DNA of 64,000 nt from assembly GCA_024227565.1 (NCBI GenBank), contig JAAEUE010000164.1, positions 1 to 64,000 of the forward strand, written 5' to 3'. Below the pieces are notes generated by a model, which saw nothing but the letters and a program-made list of their open reading frames with translations, was not told the origin of the DNA and searched no databases. Every line of letters starts with the position of its first letter. The stretch's first letter is position 1. This document shows positions 53,290-61,996 of the stretch, one piece after another. A program made the translations under genes and the position numbers. Source of the DNA: Alphaproteobacteria bacterium (GTDB lineage Bacteria; Pseudomonadota; Alphaproteobacteria; Rhizobiales; CAJQND01).

Positions 53290-53951
53290 GAACACCTAGG
53301 TTTGATGTCTCAGTTTATGGGGTGCTCGATCCGGCCCGCACACACGGCCGGTCCTTGGGTGAGCTCGCGGATGCGGCCATTCGCGGCGGCGTCACGTTTC
53401 TGCAGTTCCGAAGCAAAACCCAAAACACGCGGCGGTTCTTGGATGCGGCCTTTGAGGTCGTCAAGGTTACGCGTGCACGTAACGTTCCACTGGTGATCAA
53501 TGACCGGGTGGACATCGCCTATGCGGTTGACGCCGATGGAGTTCATCTTGGCGATGAAGACATGCCAGCAGCCCAGGCCCGGCGCCTGTTGGGCAAGGAT
53601 GCGATTATCGGCCAAACCGTTCACTCAGTGGATGAAGCGCAGGCCTTTCCGATTGAGGATGCGGACTATTTTGGCGTCGGCGCGGTTTATGCAACCTCAA
53701 GCAAGCAACGTGATGTGCCGCCCATCGGGCCGGAAGGCTTTGCGAAGATCCGCCGGTCACTGGCAACACTGGCACCGGGCAAGCCGGTGGTTGGAATTGC
53801 CGGCATCACCTGGGAAAATTGCGGGTCGGTTATGGCCGCAAAGGCTGACGGTGTTGCGGTGATCTCGGACATTTTCATGGCTGATGATGTTGAGGCGGCC
53901 GCCAGACGGCTTGCCTCTGCAGTGCGCGGCAATGGAGAGGTGGCAGCATGA
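53286..53951 (+). CDS. thiE: Thiamine phosphate synthase
   Basis: The 221-residue TIM-barrel enzyme joins HMP-PP and thiazole phosphate. Motifs: VTFLQFRSKTQNTRRFLDAA, VPLVINDRVDIAYAVDADG, GVHLGDEDMPAAQARRLLG and DYFGVGAVYATSSK. The N-terminal 25 residues are slightly long. The gene overlaps both thiM and thiD by 4 bases, so translation is likely coupled. Confidence 0.95.
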   Translation: MRTPRFDVSVYGVLDPARTHGRSLGELADAAIRGGVTFLQFRSKTQNTRRFLDAAFEVVKVTRARNVPLVINDRVDIAYAVDADGVHLGDEDMPAAQARRLLGKDAIIGQTVHSVDEAQAFPIEDADYFGVGAVYATSSKQRDVPPIGPEGFAKIRRSLATLAPGKPVVGIAGITWENCGSVMAAKADGVAVISDIFMADDVEAAARRLASAVRGNGEVAA

Positions 53952-54751
53952 GTCATCCAACCGCACTCACCATCGCCGGATCTGACTCAGGCGGTGGCGC
54001 AGGGATTCAGGCTGATTTGAAAACCTTTTCAGCTCTTGGTGTCTATGGTTGCTCTGTGATCGCGGCCTTAACTGCCCAGAACACCCAAGCCGTGACCGGT
54101 GTCATGGATATTCCACCGGATTTCATCACCAAGCAGATTGACGCGGTGTTTTCAGATATCGACGTGCATGCTGTGAAAATCGGCATGTTGTCTGTTCCTG
54201 AGACTATCGAAGCGGTGGCTGATGGCCTGAAGCGACACAACGCGCACAACATTGTGTTAGATCCGGTCATGGTGGCAAAATCTGGAGATGCGCTGCTTCA
54301 GCCCTACGCGGTGGCTGCGGTACGCGACATGCTTTTGCCCATGGCAGATCTCATTACCCCCAATTTGCCCGAAGCTGAAACTTTGCTCGGCCGGGAGCCG
54401 ATCACAGATGCAAGTGAGATGCAGTCCGTGGGCGGGGCGCTGTTGGCGCTTGGTCCCAAAGCCGTGCTGTTAAAAGGTGGCCACCTGAAAGGCGATCAAA
54501 GCCCGGATTTGCTGATTGATGCGGATGGAGCAGAAGTTCTCCACAGCAGGCGTATTGACACGCGCAACACCCATGGTACCGGATGTACATTGTCTTCGGC
54601 GATTGCAGCCGGCTTGGCGCAGGGGTTGCAAACGCATAGGGCTGTGGGAGATGCAAAAGACTATATCCAGGCTGCTATCGGCGCTGCCGACAGCCTGGAT
54701 ATTGGCCGGGGGCATGGACCGGTACATCACTTCCACCGGGTGTGGAATTGA
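53948..54751 (+). CDS. thiD: Hydroxymethylpyrimidine/phosphomethylpyrimidine kinase
   Basis: This 267-residue ribokinase-fold enzyme makes HMP-PP. Markers: IAGSDSGGGAGIQADLKTFS, GVYGCSVIAALTAQNT, VLDPVMVAKSGDALL, LLKGGHLKG and DTRNTHGTGCTLSSAIAA with the catalytic Asp. It ends the thiM-thiE-thiD set; a TRAP binding-protein gene follows 17 bases later. Confidence 0.96.
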   Translation: MSHPTALTIAGSDSGGGAGIQADLKTFSALGVYGCSVIAALTAQNTQAVTGVMDIPPDFITKQIDAVFSDIDVHAVKIGMLSVPETIEAVADGLKRHNAHNIVLDPVMVAKSGDALLQPYAVAAVRDMLLPMADLITPNLPEAETLLGREPITDASEMQSVGGALLALGPKAVLLKGGHLKGDQSPDLLIDADGAEVLHSRRIDTRNTHGTGCTLSSAIAAGLAQGLQTHRAVGDAKDYIQAAIGAADSLDIGRGHGPVHHFHRVWN

Positions 54752-54768
54752 GGCGTGAGGATAGAGTA

Positions 54769-55842
54769 ATGAGTACAGACCGGCGGAAATTTCTGGTTGG
54801 CAGTGCAACGGCAGCGGGTGCAACGCTTGCAGCTCCATCAATTGCACGGGCTCAAACCCGCACCTGGCGCATGGTCACGTCTTGGCCAAAGAATTTGCCG
54901 GGTCCGGGTACTACAGCACAGTTTCTCGCTGATCAAATCACCACCATGTCTCAGGGGCGTCTGATGGTGACTGTTTACCCTGCGGGCGAACTGGTGTCTG
55001 GCCTCGGTGTTCTCGATGCAGTGGCTGGCAAGGTTGCGCAAATGGGGCACACGGCCTCGTTCTTCTGGACTGGCAAGATGCGCGCCTCAGCCTTCTTCAC
55101 CGCAGTGCCGTTCGGTCTGACGCCCCTGGAGCACATTTCTTGGATCGAACATGGTGGTGGGCAAGATTTGTGGGACCAACTCTATGAGCCCTTCCGGGTG
55201 AAGCCGTTCATGGCGGGTAACTCCGGCATGCAAATGGGCGGGTGGTTGAAAAAAGAGGTGAACGGCCTCGATGATCTGAAAGGATTGCGTTTTCGCATCC
55301 CCGGGTTGGGGGGTGCAATGATGCAAAAGCTTGGGGTGGTGCCGGTGCTCATGGCACCGTCTGAGATTTTGCCGGCTCTGCAGTCTGGTGCCATTGACGG
55401 CACAGAGTTCCTGGGCCCGTGGAGCGATCGCGCGGCCGGTTTCTACAAAGCGGCTAAAAACTATTATTGGCCAGGGTTCCACGAGCCGAACGGAACAGGC
55501 GAGGCGTTGGTTAACCTGAAATCCTGGAACAATCTCCCTGATGATCTCAAACAGATCGTGGAAAACGCCTGCCGCGCAGCCAATATTGTAGCCCTGTCAG
55601 AAACTGAGTGGCGCAATGCAGAAGCGTTGCAAGCCCTGAAAGCAGATGGCGTGACAACAAGGCGCTGGCCGGACGACATCGTGCGCGCGGCCCGTGATGC
55701 CGCCGCTGAGGTGATCTTGGAATTCGGCCAGGGCAGCGACATTGAACAACGGATCTATCTGTCCTACGAGACCATGCGCGCCCGTGCGCGCAACTGGTCG
55801 CGGGTCGGCGCCGAGGCCTTTCTGACCTCTCGAAACGGCTGA
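54769..55842 (+). CDS. TRAP transporter substrate-binding protein (DctP/TakP-like), Tat signal
   Basis: This 357-residue periplasmic binding protein has the twin-arginine signal STDRRKFLVGSATAAGATLA and cleavage near SIARAQ. The mature part (WRMVTSWPKNLPGPGTTAQF, LVSGLGVLDAVAGK) resembles TakP, which binds 2-oxo acids with Na+. The usual DctQ and DctM membrane partners are absent. It sits 17 bases after thiD, so it probably shares the riboswitch-controlled transcript. A thiamine-precursor role is conceivable but unproven. Confidence 0.87.
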   Translation: MSTDRRKFLVGSATAAGATLAAPSIARAQTRTWRMVTSWPKNLPGPGTTAQFLADQITTMSQGRLMVTVYPAGELVSGLGVLDAVAGKVAQMGHTASFFWTGKMRASAFFTAVPFGLTPLEHISWIEHGGGQDLWDQLYEPFRVKPFMAGNSGMQMGGWLKKEVNGLDDLKGLRFRIPGLGGAMMQKLGVVPVLMAPSEILPALQSGAIDGTEFLGPWSDRAAGFYKAAKNYYWPGFHEPNGTGEALVNLKSWNNLPDDLKQIVENACRAANIVALSETEWRNAEALQALKADGVTTRRWPDDIVRAARDAAAEVILEFGQGSDIEQRIYLSYETMRARARNWSRVGAEAFLTSRNG

Positions 55843-55909
55843 TGCCGCCTCAGGTTTGGGCAACGCTCACATTCTAACTTGTTGAGCTCTTGCGACCTGC
55901 GCGCGCTGG

Positions 55910-55925
55910 TTATGTGATCACATAA
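55910..55925. promoter_or_regulatory. Palindrome TTATGTGATCACATAA
   Basis: This perfect 16-base palindrome lies 110 bases before the GNAT gene. A second one, CCCATAGCTATGGG, is at 55977-55990. Both are likely operators; the factor is not known. Confidence 0.45.
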
Positions 55926-56035
55926 TTGTGCGCTGCAAGATGACTTCCAATTTCTGCCGCAATGCAACATGATGATCCCATAGCTATGGGAGGACGATTT
56001 GGAGCAGTCAATTTTCACTTCGCAAGGAGAACGTG

Positions 56036-56614
56036 ATGGTTGCAGGGATTGCCTCAAAAAGTCCTGTTATCAGGCGTTTGTGGCCCACTGATCAGGACCA
56101 AATATCAAATCACTTCAGCCGGCTGAATGAGCAGGTGCGCCGTTTGCGATTCGGTGGGGCCGTCAGCGATGAGTTCGTTGAACAATATGCCGGCCGGCTC
56201 ATTGAGCTCGGGTCGCTCCTGTACGGCGCGTTTCCAGATGGCGAACTGCGGGCTCTGGGTGAGTTGCGCGGATTGTTGGATGATTGGCCGGTCACCGCCG
56301 AAGCGGCCTTTTCGGTTCAGGAGCCCTGGCAGGACCAAGGGTTGGGCGCGGCCCTTATGGACCGTGTGGTGGCGGCTGCGCAAAATCGCGGCGTAAAAAG
56401 CTTGCATATGATTTGTCTGCGGGAAAATGAGAAGATGCGGCATCTGGCTCTGAAGCATGATGCGATCTTGCATTTCAATCGCTATGAGGTTGATGCGGAG
56501 TTGGAGAGGCCCTGGCCAACACCATTCTCACTGGCCGAGGAAATTGCGGGCGATGCCAAGGGTTTTGTGCAGGCGATACTGCGTTGGCCAGGCGCATCCG
56601 CCCAAGGGGCCTAA
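56036..56614 (+). CDS. GNAT-family N-acetyltransferase
   Basis: The 192-residue protein has the GNAT acetyl-CoA site: FSVQEPWQDQGLGAALMDRV, followed by AQNRGVKSLHMICLRENEKM. The N-terminal RRLWPTDQDQISNHFSRL matches acetyltransferases often acting on proteins or amines. The acceptor is unknown. AAGGAG precedes the ATG at 56036. It is convergent with paaX. Confidence 0.87.
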   Translation: MVAGIASKSPVIRRLWPTDQDQISNHFSRLNEQVRRLRFGGAVSDEFVEQYAGRLIELGSLLYGAFPDGELRALGELRGLLDDWPVTAEAAFSVQEPWQDQGLGAALMDRVVAAAQNRGVKSLHMICLRENEKMRHLALKHDAILHFNRYEVDAELERPWPTPFSLAEEIAGDAKGFVQAILRWPGASAQGA

Positions 56615-56624
56615 CCACTCCCGA

Positions 56625-57554
56625 TCAGCGCAACCCACCAAAACGATCCCAATAATCGGTGGACAGGGCAGGGGGTTGTTCTTCGCCGTCGGCCATTTGA
56701 CCGCCGACATAATCGTCGGACGCAGGGGCAATTTTCCGATAGATCCTGGCGCTCAGGCTTAAGGCCTGCGACCCGTTCCAATGTTCCGGCAACAAAGCGA
56801 GCGGGAGATGGGGGTCTTTCAGAAGGATCCGGCGATACTCATGAACAAGCAAGGCCCGTAAAGCAAATGTGTCGCCGGCAGAAAGAGTGCGGATTATCGT
56901 GTCGTCCACATCGCGGAACATGCTGAGAAATTTTGCGTACTCCTGGTTCAGCTCATCCAGTGGCCATGCCGAGGCCGCAGCCGCGTTCATATTCTTCGGA
57001 TTGGAGATGTCTTCCAATCTGGAGGTGAATACCAAGACCTTCTTGTCCAGACCTTCTGATCTGAGCTCGTTTGACAGTGCGCTGGGAACCGGGCCGGGAC
57101 AAGCCATCAGGGTTGTGCTGAACTGGCCAAAGCCATGCCATTTGAGGCGCCGCCGCAAGATTTGGCGTTCTGCCTGGGTGATCTCGGGCACGCCTTGCAC
57201 CAACGTCCAAACGTCACTGGAGGGCGTGGGTTTGCTGGCATAGATGCGTCTGCCGGCGGCGGCAAACTGGTTCAGCCCGGTTTCCGTCAGGCTGTATTGG
57301 GCGCGCCTGCCCACGCTCAAGGAGGTTAGCCAGCCTTCTTGCGACAACCGATATACGCCGGTGCGAACAAGGCGCTCAGACAGACCGAGGGTGCCCATGA
57401 GCTGTACCAGATCGCTTAGCCAGATCGTTCCGCCGCGGGGCATAATGGTATCGCCGAAAACGGTAACGATGAGCGAGTTTGCCCGCGGGCGCAAGCGTTG
57501 CAACAGCCCCTCGATCTGGCTCCCAACAGCGCCGTTTGATTCGGCAAGGCTCAC
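56625..57554 (-). CDS. paaX: PaaX-family transcriptional repressor of phenylacetate genes
   Basis: This 309-residue repressor has a winged-helix N-terminus (NSLIVTVFGDTIMPRGGTIW; GLSERLVRTGVYRLSQEGWL) typical of PaaX, and a C-terminal domain with DLEDISN-like and LLVHEYRRILLKDPHLPLAL regions. PaaX binds phenylacetyl-CoA and releases the paa promoters. The start overlaps the paaK stop (ATGA). The shared control region with paaABCDE is expected at 59308-59455, but I could not define the operator. Confidence 0.93.
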   Translation of the reverse strand: MSLAESNGAVGSQIEGLLQRLRPRANSLIVTVFGDTIMPRGGTIWLSDLVQLMGTLGLSERLVRTGVYRLSQEGWLTSLSVGRRAQYSLTETGLNQFAAAGRRIYASKPTPSSDVWTLVQGVPEITQAERQILRRRLKWHGFGQFSTTLMACPGPVPSALSNELRSEGLDKKVLVFTSRLEDISNPKNMNAAAASAWPLDELNQEYAKFLSMFRDVDDTIIRTLSAGDTFALRALLVHEYRRILLKDPHLPLALLPEHWNGSQALSLSARIYRKIAPASDDYVGGQMADGEEQPPALSTDYWDRFGGLR

Positions 57555-58867
57555 CGGCTATCGACCACGCGTTGGGCCTTGCCTTCCGATCGGGCCACAC
57601 CGCCGGGCTCATGCACCAGCGCCTTCACGCTGATGCCAATGAAGTCTTTCACCACCTTCTCCAGGACGGCTGCGGCGGCTGTGCGCTCCGGCTCGCTGGC
57701 ATTTGAGGGATTGGCTTCGCAATGCACGCACAAGCCCTCCATATTCCCCTTTTTGACGCGCTCGATCTGCCAGTGAGGCGAAAGTGCATTGATCTTGACG
57801 ATCTGTTCTTCAATTTGCGTCGGAAACACGTTTACACCCCGCACGATCAGCATGTCGTCAGAGCGTCCTGTGACCTTTTCCATCCTGCGCATGGAACGGG
57901 CGGTTCCAGGCAGAAGGCGTGTGAGATCCCGCGTGCGGTACCGGATGATTGGAAAGGCTTCCTTAGTAAGCGAGGTAAAGACCAACTCGCCAAATTCCCC
58001 ATCGGGTAGGACCTCGCCCGTCTCTGGGTCAATCACTTCTGGATAGAAGTGATCCTCCCAAACATGCAGGCCGTCTTTGGTTTCAATACATTCGTTGGCC
58101 ACGCCAGGACCGATAACTTCCGAGAGCCCGTAAATGTCCACTGCGTGGAAATGGGCGCGACTTTCGATCTGCGTGCGCATGTCGTTTGTCCACGGCTCAG
58201 CGCCGAAGATGCCGATTTCCAGTGACGTGTCCTCTGGTCTGACCCCTTGCGCTTCCATCTCATCGAGAATGTTGAGCAGATAGGACGGCGTTACCATGAT
58301 CACCCGTGGTTTGAAATCCACGATCAGCTGTACTTGCCGTGGTGTCATACCGCCGGAAACGGGGATCACCGTGCAGCCAAGCCTTTCTGCACCATAGTGG
58401 GCGCCCAGACCACCGGTGAACAGGCCATAGCCGTAGGCCACGTGGATCATGTCACCGGGGCGTGCTCCAGACGCCCGCATGGAGCGGGCCACGCACTCTG
58501 CCCACATATCAACGTCGTTCTGCGTGTAACCCACAACTGTGGGTTTGCCGGTGGTCCCCGAAGAGGCATGAATGCGGGTCAGTTGTTCGCGCGGTACGGC
58601 AAACATGCCGAACGGGTAGTTCTGCCGCAGGTCCTCCTTCACGGTGAACGGGACCTTTGCGAGATCCTCCAGCGAGGCGACGTCGCTCGGGTGAACGCCG
58701 GCCGTGTCAAATGCAGCTTTGTAGTGGGGGACGTTCTCGTAAGTGCGGGTGAGGGTGGATTTGAGCCGCTCCAGCTGCAGTTCTCCAATTTCGTCACGGC
58801 TGGCGATTTCGATCGGATCGAGGCTGGCGCGGTCGGCGGCATAATCTTCCATTGGTTTGAGGCTCAT
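57551..58867 (-). CDS. paaK: Phenylacetate-CoA ligase
   Basis: This 438-residue AMP-forming ligase activates phenylacetate. Motifs: IHASSGTTGKPTVVGYT, YGLSEVIGPGVANEC, YRTRDLTRLLPGTARSM, and the C-terminal GRSDDMLIVRGVNVFPTQIE. It overlaps paaI by 4 bases and paaX by 4 bases, so paaI, paaK and paaX form one operon. Confidence 0.96.
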   Translation of the reverse strand: MSLKPMEDYAADRASLDPIEIASRDEIGELQLERLKSTLTRTYENVPHYKAAFDTAGVHPSDVASLEDLAKVPFTVKEDLRQNYPFGMFAVPREQLTRIHASSGTTGKPTVVGYTQNDVDMWAECVARSMRASGARPGDMIHVAYGYGLFTGGLGAHYGAERLGCTVIPVSGGMTPRQVQLIVDFKPRVIMVTPSYLLNILDEMEAQGVRPEDTSLEIGIFGAEPWTNDMRTQIESRAHFHAVDIYGLSEVIGPGVANECIETKDGLHVWEDHFYPEVIDPETGEVLPDGEFGELVFTSLTKEAFPIIRYRTRDLTRLLPGTARSMRRMEKVTGRSDDMLIVRGVNVFPTQIEEQIVKINALSPHWQIERVKKGNMEGLCVHCEANPSNASEPERTAAAAVLEKVVKDFIGISVKALVHEPGGVARSEGKAQRVVDSR

Positions 58868-59307
58868 GGGGTGTTCTCCTCGTTTTCCAAGACCGCGCCT
58901 TGGATGGTTCGTGATTTTCCCCGGAACTCGGCGATGACCACACCATCGCCATTGGCAACGGAGATATCGTAAATGCCATTGCGCCCTTCACGCCAGCGTT
59001 CGCGTGCATCGGCGGTCAGGATTTCGCCTTCAAACGCCGATTTTAAGAAGGAAACCTCGGCGCTGGCTGCCACCGTGCACAAATTGTAGCTATTGCAGGC
59101 AATGGCAAAGGCACTGTCGGCGAGCGTGAAGATGACTCCACCATGGCAGAGTTTGTGCCCGTTCACCATGTCGGGGCGGACCTTCATGGTCAATCGCGCA
59201 AAGCCGGCGCCGACTTTCTCAATTTGCATCCCCAAACTCTGGCTTGCCTGATCTGCCGCATACATGTGCTCCGCGCAGGCGCGCGCCTGCTGATCGTCTT
59301 CTGTCAT
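58864..59307 (-). CDS. paaI: Hydroxyphenylacetyl-CoA thioesterase
   Basis: The 147-residue hotdog-fold thioesterase rescues CoA from dead-end intermediates. GHKLCHGGVIFTLADSAFAI and YNLCTVAASAEVSFLKSA are the active-site region. It begins the operon that continues with paaK and paaX and is divergent from paaA. Confidence 0.93.
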   Translation of the reverse strand: MTEDDQQARACAEHMYAADQASQSLGMQIEKVGAGFARLTMKVRPDMVNGHKLCHGGVIFTLADSAFAIACNSYNLCTVAASAEVSFLKSAFEGEILTADARERWREGRNGIYDISVANGDGVVIAEFRGKSRTIQGAVLENEENTP

Positions 59308-59455
59308 TTAACCTAGGTTCCCTCTAGATCGTCATATCGCAGCGATACCGCCTGGCGACGGCCCTCGCAACTAACAACATTATGATACAATTAAATTTTG
59401 AAATCAAAAAATTCTGTGTCATATTCACGGTATGAGCTGACTGGAGGAAACGACT

Positions 59456-60418
59456 ATGGTGCATGAAGCCAGCGCGCCTGACGAACGCGCAGAACAGTTT
59501 GATGCTTGGGTTGCGGACGAGAACAAGGTCGAGCCGCAAGACTGGATGCCAGAAGGGTATGCCAAGACCTTGGTGCGGCAGATTTCTCAGCATGCGCATT
59601 CAGAAATCATTGGCATGCAGCCAGAGGGCAACTGGATCACCCGGGCGCCGTCTTTGCGGCGGAAGGCGATTTTGCTGGCTAAGGTGCAGGACGAGGCTGG
59701 CCATGGGCTCTATCTTTATTCAGCAGCTGAAACGCTAAACGTGAGCCGCGATCAGATGGAAGCTGATTTGATGAGCGGTAAGGCAAAATACTCTTCCATC
59801 TTCAACTATCCCACGCTGACCTGGGCCGATGTGGGGGCGATCGGTTGGCTTGTTGATGGTGCGGCGATTGTCAATCAGATCCCGCTTTGCCGCTGTTCTT
59901 ATGGGCCGTATGCACGGGCCATGATCAGGGTTTGTAAAGAAGAAAGCTTCCACCAGCGCCAAGGGTTTGAGCTGATGATGGCGTTGTCTCAAGGCACGCC
60001 CGAGCAGAAGGCCATGGCACAGGATGCGCTGAACCGCTGGTGGTGGCCCGCCGTGCAGATGTTTGGTCCGCCGGATCATGACAGTCCGCATTCGGCGCAA
60101 AGTATGGCTTGGAAGATCAAGCGCTTTTCAAATGATGATTTGCGCCAGAAATTTATTGATATGGCGGTGAAGCAGGCCCAGGCGCTGCATATTGAGATTC
60201 CCGATCCTGATCTGAAGTTCAATGAGGAAACGGGCCATTGGGATACCGGTGAAATTAATTGGGATGAGTTTTGGGCGGTTGTGAAAGGGCATGGCCCCTG
60301 CAGCCGTGAGCGCATGGCCAACCGCCGCAAAGCCCATAACGATGGTGCGTGGGTGCGCGAGGCGGCAACGGCGTTTGCCGCAAAAGAACGGGCACGAGCT
60401 GAAAAGGTGGCGGCATAA
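59456..60418 (+). CDS. paaA: Ring-1,2-phenylacetyl-CoA epoxidase, subunit PaaA
   Basis: The 320-residue diiron catalytic subunit. Ligands include E50 (HAHSEIIG), E80-x2-H83 ([15 protein letters not shown]) and a second E-x2-H in [23 protein letters not shown] precedes the ATG. It is the first gene of paaABCDE, whose products form the epoxidase. Confidence 0.97.
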   Translation: MVHEASAPDERAEQFDAWVADENKVEPQDWMPEGYAKTLVRQISQHAHSEIIGMQPEGNWITRAPSLRRKAILLAKVQDEAGHGLYLYSAAETLNVSRDQMEADLMSGKAKYSSIFNYPTLTWADVGAIGWLVDGAAIVNQIPLCRCSYGPYARAMIRVCKEESFHQRQGFELMMALSQGTPEQKAMAQDALNRWWWPAVQMFGPPDHDSPHSAQSMAWKIKRFSNDDLRQKFIDMAVKQAQALHIEIPDPDLKFNEETGHWDTGEINWDEFWAVVKGHGPCSRERMANRRKAHNDGAWVREAATAFAAKERARAEKVAA

Positions 60419-60419
60419 G

Positions 60420-60722
60420 ATGACTAATGACGCAAAAGGCAAGGGCGGCTGGCCGCTGTTTGAGGTGTTCATCCGCTCCAAGCAGGGATTATCCCACGTT
60501 CATGCGGGCAGCTTGCATGCAGCTGACGCCAAGATGGCGATTGAAAACGCCCGCGACGTGTACACCCGACGGAATGAGGGCACCTCAATTTGGGTGGTGC
60601 CGTCCGATGCAATCAGCGCCTCAGCTCCTGAAGACAAAGGTACATTGTTCGACCCTGCCGATTCCAAGATCTACCGGCATCCGACCTTTTACACGGTGCC
60701 GGATGATGTGGAGTGCTTGTGA
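60420..60722 (+). CDS. paaB: Phenylacetyl-CoA epoxidase subunit PaaB
   Basis: The 100-residue small subunit helps assemble the PaaABC complex. The sequence WPLFEVFIRSKQGLSHVHAG is diagnostic, with DVYTRRNEGTSIWVVPSDAI following. It starts 1 base after the paaA stop and ends 3 bases before paaC. Confidence 0.95.
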   Translation: MTNDAKGKGGWPLFEVFIRSKQGLSHVHAGSLHAADAKMAIENARDVYTRRNEGTSIWVVPSDAISASAPEDKGTLFDPADSKIYRHPTFYTVPDDVECL

Positions 60723-60725
60723 GCC

Positions 60726-61484
60726 ATGAGTAAGGTTGATCCTCTGTTCGAAACGTGTCTGCGTCTTGGCGATACCGCGTTGGTGCTCGGTCAACGTTTG
60801 GCTGAATGGTCCTCCAAAGCGCCCACGGTTGAGCTGGATATTGCGCTCTCCAACCATGCACTTGATATGATCGGGCAGGCCCAATTGTTCCTGGAGTATG
60901 CGGGCCGGGTGGAGGGCAAAGGGCGCGATGAGGATGCCTTGGCTTATCACCGGCAGGATTTTGAGTTCCGCAACGCAATGATTGCCGAACTGCCCAAAGG
61001 CGATTTCGCCTGCACAATGGTGCGCCAGCTGTTGTTCGCGACCTATGCCAGCATGTTTTATGAACGCATGACTGCAAGCACTGATGCCGATCTCGCCGCC
61101 ATCGCCGGCAAGGCGGAAAAGGAAATGGCTTATCATGCACGACATGCCGGCGAGTGGGTGGTACGGCTTGGGGATGGCACCGAGGAAAGCCACCAGCGGG
61201 CGCAAGATGCAGTGAACCTGCTTTGGCCCTATGCGCACGAACTGTTTCAGACCGATGTCGTGGATCAGGCTATGATCGAAACCGGCGTTCTGCCCGATGC
61301 CGCGGCCTTCAAGGGGGAGTGGCTAGGCGAGATTGAGGCGGTGTTGAAACGCGCCACATTGAGCCTGCCGGAGGACGACTGGATGCCCAGTGGCGGGCGC
61401 AGCGGGCAACATACGGAGCATCTTGCTTATCTGCTTGCCGAAATGCAGGTGCTGCCCCGCGCATACCCGGATGCAAAATGGTAA
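60726..61484 (+). CDS. paaC: Phenylacetyl-CoA epoxidase subunit PaaC
   Basis: The 252-residue structural subunit has a helical ferritin-like fold that lost its iron ligands in the family. Recognised by LGDTALVLGQRLAEWSSKAP, ALSNHALDMIGQAQLFLEYA and WVVRLGDGTEESHQRAQDAV. It overlaps paaD by 7 bases. Confidence 0.96.
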   Translation: MSKVDPLFETCLRLGDTALVLGQRLAEWSSKAPTVELDIALSNHALDMIGQAQLFLEYAGRVEGKGRDEDALAYHRQDFEFRNAMIAELPKGDFACTMVRQLLFATYASMFYERMTASTDADLAAIAGKAEKEMAYHARHAGEWVVRLGDGTEESHQRAQDAVNLLWPYAHELFQTDVVDQAMIETGVLPDAAAFKGEWLGEIEAVLKRATLSLPEDDWMPSGGRSGQHTEHLAYLLAEMQVLPRAYPDAKW

Positions 61485-61987
61485 TACAAACGGCCTCCCA
61501 TAGGACTGAGCGCGCGCGTGCTGTGTGGGACGTGTTGCATCAGGTCATGGACCCGGAAATTCCAGTGATTTCTGTGGTGGATCTGGGCATTGTGCGCGAG
61601 GTTCATGACGAAGCCGGCGCCTTGGAGGTCATTGTCACCCCAACATACACAGGCTGTCCTGCAACCAAACAGATCGAATTTGATATCCGCCAGGCTCTCG
61701 ATAAAGCCGGATTTGAAGATGCGGATATGCAAATTTCGCTGTCGCCGGCATGGACCACCGATTGGATCACGCAGCAAGGCCGCGAGCAGCTCAAAGCCTT
61801 TGGGATCGCACCGCCGGAAGGCAAAACGGGAAAGCGGGCCTTGTTTGCGGGCGATGCCAATGTGGCTTGCCCGCGGTGTGCCTCGCGCGACACTGAACAG
61901 ATCTCCGAGTTCGGCTCAACGGCCTGCAAGTCGCTTTGGCGCTGCCGCACATGTCGTGAGCCGTTTGATTATTTCAAATGCATCTGA
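61478..61987 (+). CDS. paaD: Phenylacetyl-CoA epoxidase maturation protein PaaD
   Basis: The 169-residue MIP18/DUF59-type assembly factor has the DPEIPVISVVDLGIVREV start and TPTYTGCPATKQIEFD with the conserved cysteine. Its C-terminal zinc ribbon uses CPRCASRD and WRCRTCREPFDYFKC. It likely helps insert the Fe-S cluster of PaaE. It overlaps the end of paaC. Confidence 0.95.
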   Translation: MVIQTASHRTERARAVWDVLHQVMDPEIPVISVVDLGIVREVHDEAGALEVIVTPTYTGCPATKQIEFDIRQALDKAGFEDADMQISLSPAWTTDWITQQGREQLKAFGIAPPEGKTGKRALFAGDANVACPRCASRDTEQISEFGSTACKSLWRCRTCREPFDYFKCI

Positions 61988-61996
61988 GGATGAATA

